This document shows positions 1 through 11,278 of a DNA stretch of 64,000 bases, piece after piece. Each line of letters opens with the position of its first letter. Position 1 is the stretch's first letter. Both the position numbers and the translations under genes were made by a program. The notes below the pieces were generated by a model. The model saw only the letters and a program-made list of their open reading frames with translations, searched no databases and was not told where the DNA came from. Source of the DNA: Celoporthe dispersa (Eukaryota > Ascomycota > Sordariomycetes > Diaporthales > Cryphonectriaceae); NCBI GenBank assembly GCA_016584495.1, contig WAID01000003.1, positions 5,660,501 to 5,724,500 of the forward strand, given 5' to 3'.

Positions 1-364
1 CGGCAAGGAGATCCCAACCGTCTACGCGACACGGGTTGCCTGCCGCGACGCCATCCCCTGCGCCGACGTCTACGACGACCTGGTCTTCCGTTCCGGCGAC
101 GGCGTCGTGCTCGTGAGTAACTCAGCTATTGACCTGGAAAGATCAATTGTATCACTAACATTCCAGTAGGCTCGTGAGGCCATGCCCCCACCTGGGTATG
201 AGATTGTGCGAGGCGGAAGGGTGAGTACGGATAAAGGACATATTTCGATCTTGGGGGATCTGAGTGCTGTGGGTAGGGCGGTGGAGAGCGTGTTGAGGGG
301 GAGGGCGAAGGGGATCGGGATGGGTGTTATAGGAGAAGGTCGTGAGGGGGGCGGGAAGACGTGA
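1..364 (+). CDS. 3' end of probable LCAT-like alpha/beta hydrolase (partial)
   Basis: Only the last two exons are present: <2..112 and 170..364, with a 57-bp phase-0 intron (GTGAGT donor, CACTAAC branch, TAG acceptor at 169). Using the CAG three bases earlier would place an immediate stop in frame, so the TAG acceptor is chosen. About 100 residues are visible, with a RSGDGVVLAREAM stretch and a C-terminal RVSTDKGHISILGD stretch. Together they resemble the end of fungal lecithin:cholesterol acyltransferase-type hydrolases, where the His after Gly would be the catalytic histidine. That assignment is from memory of family members. The Ser and Asp of the triad would lie upstream of the window. 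The gene is convergent with gtr2. Confidence 0.5.
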
Positions 365-855
365 TTTTTGGGTGGGGGGAAGGGGGAGAAGCGGAGGACA
401 ACAAGAAAGAGAAAAGAAAGGAAGGAAAGGGAAAGAGATAGACTATTACATTATACCACTTGCTCACGCAAAGAATAGTAAAGATTAAAAGCATAGCAAT
501 AGACCTGTATACTATCCAAGTCACATGTCAGCACTTTCCACATGTGGAGATGAGAAAGCAGGGACTCGATGAGCATGTGACTTAAGTCTCTCAACGAGAG
601 AATGACCATTACAACAAGTGTCCGTCGGTCTCTTAAGTCGAGAGAACAGAAAGGAGAAGAAGAAGAAAGAAAAACACCCCGTCTAGAAAGGACGTCTTGA
701 TGTATGCTATACAACACCCATTGGAGAATCCTTGCCCACCAGGGAAACAGACTATGAATGACTCTTTTTTTCTTTTCGGTTGTTTTTTCTTTTCGCCCTG
801 CTTTTGTACATCTTTTCTCTTCTTTCCCTCTGCCTCTCCTCTGCACATGAGCCTC
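365..855. other. Convergent intergenic region
   Basis: This 490-bp gap lies between two converging genes and holds purine-rich and pyrimidine-rich runs typical of fungal 3' UTRs. I see no conserved reading frame or RNA gene. Confidence 0.6.
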
Positions 856-2196
856 TCACTTTCCGCGTTTCGTCACCTCAAAAAAGTCCGTCAAGCCCTT
901 GGCCACCACATCCACGTTCATGTTCACCAGCGGCATCTTCTCGTAGCTCCCCTCCTTCATGATGGCCACGAGGGCGAGGTAGCGGTCGACCTCGCGCAGC
1001 ATGATGGGGCGCAGGCCCTCGTTGACGACGATGTGGCTCTCGGCAAAGGAGACGGCGACCTGGTCCTCGAGCTTCTGGGACCAGGGGGCACCCTCGAGCC
1101 GGTCGCGGTGGGCCTTGCTCCGGGACCAGCTGCCGTAGACCATACTCACGTCGATGATGACGTCGATGTAGTCGGAGCAGATCTCGTAGCTGGCCATGTC
1201 GGCCGGGGCCGAGTCTGTGGCGATGTAGATCTTGGACAGCACGTCGAACAGGTAGGCCTTCTCGAAGCGGCACGTGCGGCACAGGTTCGTGAGCATGGCC
1301 TCGAGCTGGCCCAGGCGCGGGATCAGCTTCTGGATCACCTTGCTGAAGGCCTCGAAGATGGAGTGGTTGTAGATGGACGTGAGGTGGAAGGTCACGGGGG
1401 CGTTCTCGAAGCCCTCGTCCGACAGCTCGTCCTGGATGCGGATCGTGATGTCGCGCTGGATGTCGAGCTTGTAGTCGTCCGACAGCCCGTCCACCTTGTG
1501 GATGAACACCTCGATATTGATGGAGGGGTAGTTGCGCTGGAGGTACAGGATGGTGGCGTTGAGCCGGGACACGGCCTCGAGGTAGTCGTCCTGCGCGTCG
1601 ATGACCCAGATGAGGGCGCCGATCTCGCCAAAGACAGCGTCGATGTCGAAGCTAGGGTTGTCGAGGAAGTCGATCTGGCCGGGGAAGTCCCAGACCTGGA
1701 AGTCCATGAACGACCTGGCACGCAGGAGTCAGCCTCTGCCAGCTGTGAGAGGGATACTTCTTTCTTCTCTTCTGAGGCCTGCCAACTCACGCCATCGAGT
1801 CTTTTTGTATCCTCACTGTCGACTCGAGGAATAACGTCTCGCTTGGCGGTACCTTATGAAAGACGACACTTGATATGGATGACTTTCCGCTTCTGCTCAC
1901 TAGTCAGTCGGCTGCTGGACCGTCCAGCACGGCCTTGCGTTCCGACGTCAGCGGGCTTCTCTCCCTCTCACATACCTTCTCTGGCCCATCAGCAACAGCC
2001 TTGGCCTTTTCTTCCCAGCGTTGACGGAAGCCTGCTCGCTCGTCGGTGACAGAGCGCCATCTCGCTGCTGAAGTCGTGCTCGGTTCTGCTCATAGACACG
2101 TTCGAGGTTTAGCGCCGCTGCACTGACATACTTGACGTTGGATCGCCGCGGTGTCCCCGGGACAGAAGAGCTCCTCGAGGCCCCGTCAGAAGACAT
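856..2196 (-). CDS. gtr2: Gtr2, RagC/D-type small GTPase
   Basis: Three exons, complement(856..1714, 1791..1892, 1976..2196), give 393 aa. A serine-rich N-terminal extension of about 60 residues precedes the G1 loop MGQRRSGKSS (about 71-79). WDFPGQ at about 116-121 is the RagC/Gtr2-type G3; RagA/Gtr1 has WDCGGQ instead. HKVD at about 180-183 is the G4 variant. The C-terminal part matches the Rag roadblock-like dimerisation region. In yeasts Gtr2 pairs with Gtr1 on the vacuole, in complex with the EGO/Ragulator scaffold, and signals amino-acid sufficiency to TORC1. Both introns fall at the GTPase core and restore the diagnostic motifs exactly, which fixes the model. The start is the first ATG that gives an uninterrupted frame into the G domain. 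The reading frame is intact. Confidence 0.95.
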
Positions 2197-5030
2197 TATG
2201 GAAATGAAGTGTAGACAGAAGACGAGAGGAAAAAAAGACGCCAGAGGGATATCTTGAGGGGTGTGACGGCAGATGACAGGTCGTCCTCTGCGTAAGAGGA
2301 CGAGGGCAAACCTCGGGGCGTGTTGCGTAAGAGGGCACAGGAAGAGTGCCGTGGGGGCTCCAAGTCCACGCTGCCTCCACGACCTGGCTGACCCCCTCGA
2401 CAGGCACCTGTCGACTGTCCTGGCTGGTAGCCGGGGTCGGGAAAGTGACAGCTCAGCTATCATGAATGGCTCGGACGGGACGGACCGGTGAGCTCGGGAA
2501 GGGGATCTCTTAAGGGGCTGATGTGTGTGCGAGATCCAGCAGCAGCAGTGAGGCCCCGGCGTTGGCCAGAGGATGGCCCAGCTTTCCTCTAGATGCAGCT
2601 AGCTACCAGAGCGTATTCTGTTGGGCAGGGAGGGAGGGAATCATGAGCCTCATCGCCAGTGACATCGACAGGTCGTCGCATATCAAGACAAACGGGATTT
2701 GATCGAGACGGCCGAGGTGTCTGTCGCCTGCACAGCACAGGGTAAGGAGGAAACGGCGGCTGGCGAACACCACTCTCGTCAGAATTGCTGCCCCTACCCG
2801 CTGCTGTTCGACTGCCGAGCGGGTTGCCTGGTTCTGTGAGAGAGCAGTGGCCACCACGGAGGAGACGGGCCAAGGGAATGGAGGATATTTGTCATTCTTA
2901 TGGTAGTACAGGCTCACAGGGTGGCTCAGTAATAGTCTGGTCAGAGCTGAGAGGAGGATGGGGCTTGGGGAGAGAGAGAGAGCGAAAAAAAGAAGAAAAA
3001 AATGACGAGATTAGAAAGAGAGGGAAAAAGGAGGGGGTGTGACTCAACTCTCGCCTTTCCCTGCCTAATTCTGGCCGGATCGAAGGCGGCGCCAGGAGGA
3101 CGCAAACGATGCTGACCAGTCTCCTGAATCTGGCGGAATGAGAGGAGGGAGAGACAAGAGCGAGCTGCCACTGGACAGATATGAGGCATGTGGAAGGAGA
3201 TTTTTTCCCTTTTCTTTCCTTTTTTTTTTTCAATCTAAAAATGAGCAGTGAGGTGATGCAGGAGGTACGGAGGGTGTCTTATCTCTGAGGGATGACGAGC
3301 AGGAGCCGAGGTGGTGGTGGTAGTGGTGCTGCTGTTGCAGGTGGTGCAGGTGATGCTGGTAATTCGCCGCACCCCGGCCGAGACAAACAGCAGGTCAACT
3401 CTGACAAGTGATGTCTTGCTCAATAAGGCCTGTGACTGGCTGGGGGGACACCGCAAATCTGATGCCGCAGAAGCAGAGGCAAGCACAGGGTTGTATTTGA
3501 GAAAGGAAAAAAAAAGGGGGGCGCGAGCATTTACCTCCATGGTGACGACTGCGATGCGACCTGAGAGCACTCCGCCTTCTTCCTTTTCTTGGGAGCGAAT
3601 CACAGCCCAAAATCCCCTCGAGGTTCTTCCCACGAGAGAGAAATGAAGGTTCTCTCACACACACCAAGTCGGTCCCGGCGGCGCCCCGAGGGGCTGGAAC
3701 CAAAGGATTTTAGAGGAGGGAGAGAATGAAAGGCTGGGGTGAAAAGAAAACAAAAAAAAGTCACTGTGGATTCTGTGGATGTACTGCGACGCTGACGGTT
3801 GCTGGGCGAGACAGAGAGGACGGCCGGCTGGGTGGATGGTTGGCTGGCTGAGAACCTTGTGTGTGATGAGAACCTGAAAGTATCAGGTAAGCGGGCATTC
3901 CTCTTCCTCCTCCACCAAGCTGAGTGGCTACGCACCAGATGAGACGCGGTGCAGCCTGGTCTCCGAACGAGAGCCGGAATGGCGTCTGCGAGGGTCGAGA
4001 GCCGAGAGATCCAACCTGGTGGCTCACCTGGTCTCGTCTCTGAAGGTTTGAGATTCTCGTGGCGGGCTGCGATGCGACGCGATGCGATGCGACGTGGGTG
4101 GGACTGCGTGGTGAGATCAGAGCTGCGTTGCTCCTGTATTGCAAGTGTGTGTGTGTGTGTGTGTGTTTGATGATGATGATGATGATGATTCTGCTGATAG
4201 CTCGGCCGCAGGACGTTCTTTTTCTTCTTTTCTTCCCTCCTTCTTTTACTTTCTTCTCCTGTCTCTCTTTTAGAAACACGGATGAGGCCCGTCATACACG
4301 GCTGTGGTTGTGTCTCGAGCAGACAACGGAATGCACAGATAAGAAAAAAAGACGTCAGGCAGGCTGAATTGAGTTCAAGCAGCCGCGAGCTGGTAAGTAC
4401 CGCACAACGAAAGGAACAACATCCCTGGAACGGGGCAAACACTTGTACAGGGTTAGGGTTGATCTATGGCGACGTGCCCCTTCCCGATCTGCAGCTTCTA
4501 GTGCTGAACAGTGCTTCGTTCATCGAAGTTTGAAACCATACTTGCTTGATCATGAGTCTTTCACTGCGAACAGCTGCTGCGAAGCATTGAAATACCTTTT
4601 TCAAATGGCCCTATCATGCAAGCTTCTAGGCTCCCTCTAGCGGTAGCCTCACCCGCCGTGGCACGGCACACACAGCACAACCTATATCTGGTCGACTGAC
4701 TATGAGTGGTTCCTCGCGGACCACCGTCAAGGGAAATGGGTTCCTTGGGAGGTGACTAACACATGCATAGAGGCAGTGCAAGGCACACACACTACTTACT
4801 CTGGAACGTGCAGTCCACGGGTGGTCCTGCAGCCCTGAGTGGACGAGATCAGCGAGTGGCTGCCGAGACATGCACCATGCCATGCTGCAAGGCGGTGCTG
4901 AGAATAGGCGGAAGGGGTGGAACGAGCCTGCGAATCTCTTCGTAGACCTCCTTTTACACTTTACTCATCACAGTCCCAACTTCACACATTTCCATCATAC
5001 ATCAGCGGCTACGTCGCTTGCGGTCCAGCG
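2197..5030. other. Long intergenic region upstream of gtr2
   Basis: About 2.8 kb with no convincing gene. Open frames here are low-complexity and lack splice-linked continuations. A (GT)n tract at 4145-4166 runs directly into a (TGA)n tract to about 4190. A telobox-like TTAGGGTT lies near 4452. The region presumably contains the gtr2 promoter and a long 5' leader. Confidence 0.5.
4145..4190. repeat. Compound microsatellite (GT)n-(TGA)n
   Basis: A run of alternating G and T followed immediately by seven or so TGA triplets. This is simple-sequence DNA within the gtr2 upstream region. Confidence 0.9.
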
Positions 5031-5926
5031 ATGTCGTTCGCTCCGACGTTCGGCTCCTTTGGAGAATTCCTCTCCGCAGGTGCGAGCAAGAACGAGTCGA
5101 TAGGTCTCAGCAGCAAATTGATGCGTACAACATGTTGCCAAATACATTGCTCCAGGCAACGACTCTGTAAGTCCACAATACGTCACAATGCCACGAGACG
5201 AAGAACTTCCCTACTCACATTCGACGATGAAAGCAATACGGTACAACGACATCACGACGAGGTTCTCGAAAGCCAATATCAGACAGCCGAGCAGGTCCAC
5301 CGTCAAAGACCACATCAAGGCCATAGTAGACGATCAGACACAGGTGTTTCAGGGATGCTGGGGCTTCTTTGGACAGTCAATACTCGCAAGACTGAGTTTC
5401 ATATCTGGATCAGGTATCGAGATCAAGAGGTCGACTTGCCAGATCCTCTCAGCCCTGATGCCCATGTCAGCCATGCTGAACGAAGTCCACTCGAAGCCCC
5501 TCAGTGGCTGTGTGCTGGAGCCGCCCTTCGAGCAGCAATTTGTTCTAGAGGGTGCAACTGGCAAGGCTGAAAAGATATACATTCCCAACAATCCGAGTTG
5601 GGAAGCCTTCGACTTCTTTCTGCAGCAGAGGTTCGAGGGAAGAAAAGGTGCCCACCGGGTCCTCCAACGACGATATGCTCTACAAGAGCGTTCTTCTCGA
5701 TCAAAGATCGACCGGAGTCAAGACTTGAGAGACATTGTTCTCCTCGCGCCAGTTGGTGGACATGGGCCTCGAGTGCCGAGACCCAAGCGACAGGCACACC
5801 ACCAGCTGCCTCTGGCGCCGGACCGTCTCAACAAGCAGCACTGAGATGGAAGTTCGGTGGCGAGCAGTGCCTGGAGCCTCCAGGCCCGAGCCAGAAACGC
5901 TGACGGTTGCCAGCCAAGATTGCAAG
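5031..5926 (+). pseudogene. Degenerate HeLo-like / ULD_2-like ubiquitin-like domain gene
   Basis: A start context at 5031 (MSFAPTFGSFGEFLS) resembles the N-termini of fungal HeLo-like/ULD_2 proteins. In a second frame (about 5188-5730) the sequence carries a recognisable ULD_2-type core: PPFEQQFVLEGATGK, then SWEAFDFFLQQRFEGRKG, then YALQERS. The expected continuation, RQLVDMGLECRD, appears about 5745-5780 in the next frame, so at least one further frame change lies near 5735. That frame stays open to 5926. The helical N-terminal part cannot be followed in one frame. Such proteins occur beside fungal NLR genes, and their function is not established. It could be a live gene with sequence errors, but two breaks plus a poor N-terminus favour decay. 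Confidence 0.45.
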
Positions 5927-6229
5927 ACAAAATTACAGGAGGATCACTAGAGCCGAGGAAGACTGAATCTCGCCTGGCCTGCGGCCCCCGGTCCAGAAGA
6001 ATGCCCCAGGAGAGGGCGACGCCTATGCCGTGTGCCACAACAGGATAAGAGCGAAGAATACCAAAGACGAGGATCCCAGATATGTGGAAGTCACCGAGAT
6101 AGGTTCCGACGAGGAAGATGTCAGGGGCCTAGTCCGTGTGGCGCTGATATCCAGAAGAGACCGCAAGATAAACCCCGAGTCCAAAGCGACGAGATATCTT
6201 CGGCTTACCTTTCTGAAGACAGCTATAAG

Positions 6230-6562
6230 GAGCCGATTACTACCAATGATACCGTGGATAGCACCAGGAAGGAGTTACATAGACGGCTACCAACTTCAGG
6301 TACTATCAAGGCCCAATCTCGCGTCTATCGTCGGACATACTTTCATGTCAGGGAATATTCGCTAACCTCACTGCAAATGGTTTTATAGTGCCAATGACTG
6401 CTAATGATACCGTAGCTAGCACCAGGGAGGCGATATCCAAATTTCTACAACCCCCAGGCACCGTCAAAACTTTTCCGGCACACGTGACGGTGAGCTTGGG
6501 GCTCCCATACCTCGTTCGTGGGATGGTGCTGGTAGCCAATGTCGAGATGGTCAATGAGGACT
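6230..6562 (+). pseudogene. Two degenerate tandem ubiquitin-like units
   Basis: Two stretches begin TNDTVDSTRKEL (about 6242) and ANDTVASTREAI (about 6403). Each is followed by a GTIK or GTVK segment, and they lie about 160 bp apart in the same direction. They resemble the domain of the gene at 17348-18004 (GETVASLREAI...PPGTIS). A stop interrupts the first unit before the second begins, so this looks like a decayed duplication. I see no intact start or full gene around them. Confidence 0.45.
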
Positions 6563-7042
6563 GAACCAAGAAGATGATAACCGCGACAGATGGCGTACTT
6601 CCCTGAAGAAGCTACAGTCCCTGGACATTAACGCTCAAGCCTACATCATGAGATCACAGCAAGACCCTATATCGATCTCTCGCTCCAAATAATCCACCCG
6701 ACGTCGTAGTCTGTCCAGATTGCGGCCTGCGACCGATAGCATGCAGTCACTCGGGATGACATTCACACCCGATGTACTCACCACTGTCCTTGGTGCCTGG
6801 CCTGGGCAGGCTCACTGTACTAACCATGTGGTGAGCCACATGCGGCACCGTCTTTTATCACCAGGCATCATCATTAAAAGAGCGAATGTACCATGCTGCG
6901 GGGTAATACATATTTTGGACGAACTCTCGTCGTGAAGCGGTGTCCGTATGTCTCATAGAATAGCCTGTATCACATCCAGCCGTGTCTGTCTGCTGACAAG
7001 CTGCAGATGGTGCCGCATCATCATACACGGCCCCATTGCTTC
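6563..7042. other. Intergenic, no gene seen
   Basis: 480 bp between the degenerate ubiquitin-like units and the 3' end of the MIF-like gene. I see no coding or RNA signal. Confidence 0.5.
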
Positions 7043-8109
7043 TCACGACGACTCGCATGCGTGCTTCTCGTTCTCCCTCCTCGTGCCCCTCCCGAACAAT
7101 CCTGCTACAAAACTCTTCCGGCGCCTCGCTACCCTGATAGGTTTATCCGCGCCGATGGGAGTGTCCTCGGCGCTGGTCGGGGGAGTCATCTCGCCAGCCG
7201 CCACATCGGCCCGTCCTGACGTCCTGATGTTGGTGAGAGACTATATCCATGTCAGTTTCCTGGGGCTGCGCGTTTCAAGGTATGGTCGGCGGCTCCTCCC
7301 TCTCACCTTGACACTCAGCCTCTTCCTCCTCGACGCGTAGCTCGCCTGCCCCCCCTCCTCGATCACGCCCATCGCGTAGGCTCCACCGTCCAGGGCATCG
7401 TCCAGGGCGTGCGCGATCGTCTTGCCGTTACAGGCGGTGTTGTCCTCGGGGAGCGGCACGAAGCAGATGAGACCCCGCTGCGGCTGGACGCCCAGCGCCT
7501 CGTGGAGGTGCTCCGACAGCACGAAGGCGTTGCGCCGGTTCGTAGCAGGCTGGACGTAAGGTGCCAGAGCTGACACCGTCGCGGTGTATGCGGGCTCGAA
7601 CGTGCCGGAGAAGAAGATGCACTGCGAGTGCTGGACGTTGACGGCTATCGAGGAGAGAGGCCTCTGATACCTCTCTGCGAGCTTCGCGCTCAGCTCGGTG
7701 ATGAAGATGAATTCGTCGCCAATCTGGACCCCGCCAAAAAGAGAAAGAAAGAAAAAAGAGAAAAAGGTCAGCACACATACGTCTCGCCTAGTCTTAGGCC
7801 TTTGGACACGTGGTATGGTGGGCAGGCCTTACGATCACGTTCGTCCTGAGCTCCACCAGCACGATCGAGTCGCTGCGTATCCTCTCGCGCAGCGGGCTGC
7901 CGTCCCCACGCACAGAGAAGGCGCCCTCGAAGTACTCATTCTTGCGCCTCGCAAGCTCTGCCCTTCCCACCGTCTTGGCTGGCTGCCCGTTGAGGTCTCC
8001 CTGGCGGCGGGCGGTCGATGGGCCGCGTGAGCTCGTCCGTCTCAGAGACCTGTGGTAAGGTCCACGGGTGCCTGTTCACAGGGACGCGTTTTCGCTCTGC
8101 AAATGACAT
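7043..8109 (-). CDS. MIF-like (macrophage migration inhibitory factor superfamily) protein
   Basis: Four exons, complement(7043..7240, 7307..7723, 7833..8000, 8050..8109), give 280 aa. The core runs from LVELRTNVI across the second intron into IGDEFIFITELSAKLAERY, then SSIAVNVQH and GTFEPAYTATVSAL, and ends with ICFVPLPEDNTACNGKT. This is the pattern of fungal tautomerase/MIF-like proteins, which keep the beta-alpha-beta fold inside a longer chain. Position 1 of the MIF fold is not a free N-terminal proline here, because about 60 residues precede it, so tautomerase activity is doubtful. The C-terminal exon is basic and disordered. The first intron (49 bp, GTCTCT donor) is weak, and a one-base frame change is the alternative there. 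The other splice sites are good. Confidence 0.7.
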
Positions 8110-9638
8110 CTTGAATCGTCAGGCTGGTGAGTTGATACAGGGCCGCCAGCTGCCGGAAGTTCTGATCGGTATCCGTGGTCTCGAGAGGGTGCCCTTCAGG
8201 TGATACCAGAGGTAGGGGAGGACGAGAAGGGGGTCTGTCAAGTGCGGTGCATAACAGAGCAGCGCAGCCCTTGCAGCAGCAGACGGTAGTAGAAACCCCG
8301 AAATGTTGGGAGTCGAGGGCGGATCGGGAGGCGGCTCGCCTGTCGCGCAGGATGGACTCGAAATCGGCTGTGGGTGGTACGGTAATATCTATGTACGCAT
8401 ATGTCTTGAGCCGTGGCTTGCTCGACTGTCGCTCACAATCGGGTCGCGTGTTTCATGGACCGGTCCCTGGCCCGCCGTGCGTCGCCGTGTATGTCGTACT
8501 CGACAAATCCAGCAGCGGGCCCTGCCTCTGCTTCTGCTCGATTTTGTTCTTGCGATTAGCCTCTCTCGAGGGCGGGATAATCACGGTGTCCTTAGTGGTG
8601 GAGGAATTAGTCATGTAGAACAGAAGAAGAAAGTCAGGTCTCTCTCACCTTATGGATATTTGACGGGATGTATGGGTCTGAAAATATCTTGGTGGTCATC
8701 TGACAGGCTATGCAAAAGGAACTACTTTTTCAGTGGCAGCGCGGGACGGTGTCATTTTACTTTGATTAACTCCCCTCCTTCTTCTGCTCACTTGTTTTTT
8801 CCTCTTGCTCTTGTGTCTTAGAGAGAGCCACGCACATGTATTAGCCAAAGTAAGGGGCCACCCGCGCGGCCCGGCGTTGGGCCCTGCTGCCAACCCAAAT
8901 CCCATCAATCGATCGCAGCAAACAAGGCGGAAGGGGGTCAGGGCCCGTCGCCGCATGCTGCTTGCCGCATCGGTGTGGCCTGGTAACGATGTACTGTAAT
9001 ATGCGCGTAAAACTGCGCAGGTACCTGGGCACGTCGTGCACACCTCGAGACATCGGGGGGCCTGAGAGAAGAATGGCCTCGAACAATTCTGTTTAGAGGA
9101 CCAGCCCGTTCTGTCCACGGAGAAAGACTGGAGGTGAACTCAGCAGGAGATATAGAGTAATTAGGTGCCCAGCCGCTGCACTCGTTTCGGCGCGCTCTGT
9201 GGTGCTGTGCTGTACCTCTGGTTTGTCCCGAGGAGTACTGGTGCTCGATGAATGGCCGCGCACCCGCAGTAGAAGACCACAGCGCCTCGGTGGCTGGCTG
9301 GGATTTCCTTCGTGATTTGTCACCGGTAGACGAGAGAAAGAGCGAGTGGGCAAGGTCAGCCATAAGTAACCCTGTCACTGCTGCCTGGATCAGTTTAGCG
9401 CCCGAGGGAAAGATGGAGAGAGAGTATGGCGGAACAGAGTGGGGTAACTCCGCCAGCCTCGTCTGTCCATGTAGACGTACCGTGATCTGGCAATGAACGA
9501 CAACTCGAAACGAAGCCATGTGCTGCGAGCTCCGGACCGTGCCACAAGTACCTGAGAACTACCTGAGCTGCACCGTTGACAATTTTTCTCCGACAATATC
9601 TCTCCTCGGCATCACGGCGAGCTCGATGGGCTGTCGCC
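8110..9638. other. Divergent intergenic region, no gene seen
   Basis: About 1.5 kb between the divergently transcribed MIF-like and NTPase-like genes. Open frames here are short and compositionally odd, and none links through splice sites to a known domain. Confidence 0.5.
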
Positions 9639-10734
9639 ATGGCGAGCCAAAACCACAATCACAGCATAAATGGGGCTAACTGCAGCGGATCTGGACAACA
9701 ATATCTTATTCAGATTATTGTGGAAAATTACTGCTCGAATCGCTGCCTGGGTCATTCGGAAACTGGTAATGTACTTACGCTTTCTGCTTCACGCCGGTAT
9801 CTGCTAACCCGAGGGCACAGTAATGGAATATCTCCAGTCCTTGATGCCGGACCTTCTCATATCGCAGAAACCAGCTCGACAGGATATCGTTCAAGATGGG
9901 GCGCGCGCTGGTGACCCCCACGGTTTGCCTAGTGGAACAGCTTCCCCGGAGAGCTACTGGTATGAACATGAATCCTTGCCCGAGCTTCACCGTCTCCGCA
10001 AGGATAGAGAGAACCGCCTGAGAGTCTTATACAAGAAGCCGCCATACGTCATACGAACAATGAATAATAGGCAATGGAAAAAGCTAGTCGAGTGGATGGA
10101 ATCCACTGAATCCCGGCTTATATTGATCGATGGGTGCTCGGAGGACAAGGGGCTGGACAGCCAGTCGACTTGGTCAGCGGATCTTACAGTGGAGATGATG
10201 GATTTCATCCGGTTAACATCAGAGGCACCGAAAGATCCGAAAAGAGCTACGGTAGTGGCTCATTCCTGGGGTGGGCCCAAGACTGCCATGGACAAGACAT
10301 GGCTGCAGGCGGCAATAAAGCATCTCCTCTTCCAGCTCCTCGCGTCTCATAGGCGCGGCGTGTCCTCCGACCCTGGCGTGTGCCAGCAGGAAGTCTTGAC
10401 GAAATCCGAATTTGACGACGCCGCCGACAACCAACCCGAGCATCTCTGGGACATCTTCAGAAGGAGCATCAATCGCGCTGGGATCAAAACACTCATCATT
10501 ATTCTCGATGGTGTTGACAACACGTTCCGGCCATTCATTGAGGGTCTTCATGACTTCTTGCGATCCGCTGTGGGCGAAGGCAAAATTGTGATCAAGGTCA
10601 TGATGACCTGCAAGGGTGCCGGGAGCATCTATAAACTTCGAAGACGTCATCAGTTGCTCGAAGTTCCATCTGACCAGACTACCTGCTCCGCAATGGCGGT
10701 TGGAGGATTGAGTTTTCAGCACATTTCTTGGTGA
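9639..10734 (+). CDS. STAND/NACHT-type NTPase-like protein lacking a P-loop
   Basis: Two exons, 9639..9765 and 9821..10734, give 346 aa. The intron has GTAATG, a TGCTAAC branch and a CACAG acceptor. After a 40-residue N-terminus rich in Asn, Gly and Ser, the protein carries LILIDG, then ATVVAHSWGGP, then WLQAAIKHLLFQLLAS, and LIIILDGVDN. This order matches a fungal P-loop-domain-like family in which a degenerate Walker A region (VVAHSWGGP here) precedes a LLFQLL helix and a Walker B-like hhhhDG. No GxxxxGK[ST] is present. I infer a regulatory or pseudo-NTPase role; there is no biochemical evidence. The N-terminal NHSINGANCSGSG stretch resembles the GN core shared by the genes at 15888 and 17348. 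The frame is intact. Confidence 0.65.
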
Positions 10735-11278
10735 CATCACTGCAGGCGGCTCATTTTTTGCCAGCCATCTGCATACTAGTCTCAGATCTGGTATCTTCCC
10801 CTCTGTGGTAGGCGCATTACCTACGAATGGTGTACTCTCTCGCATCCTTGGAAAGCCTCCACGGGGCCGTGCTTAGATGACGAAACAAGATCTGGGTGGA
10901 AAGGTGGGCGGGTAGTTCTGGGCGCTGACTCTCGCACGAAGGTGGCAGGCCCTCTGAAAGTATCCCCCCAAGAGTGAGACAAGATCTAGATCGGGATGGT
11001 GAGGGCTCGGTGAGATCGACTGGATACGAAGAGGAACGACGCCCTATGGGAAGTTACTGACACGGTCCAAGCAAGGCCCGACTGACGCGGTATATACTAT
11101 GCATAAGTCAAAGGAGACAGAAGGGAACTATATATATATATATGGAGAGCAGGGAGTTGGCATTCTGGTTTGATAACATCAACGTACAAAATCACGTGCA
11201 GAATTATTTGATGAAATGTTGAAAGATCACCACCAGAGTCCCTCACTTATTACCCGGATAGCGTACGATAGAGGGCTC
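10735..11278. other. Convergent intergenic region
   Basis: 544 bp between the ends of the NTPase-like and AAA+ genes. It contains a short (TA)n run near 11130-11141. I see no gene. Confidence 0.6.

Noticed and set aside
697..2049. A 450-codon plus-strand frame
   Set aside because: It is the antisense shadow of the gtr2 exon, whose minus-strand product is unambiguous.
3600..4442. A 280-codon minus-strand frame upstream of gtr2
   Set aside because: It is built over simple repeats (His and Thr runs from TGA and GT tracts), has no domain, and competing frames of equal quality exist.
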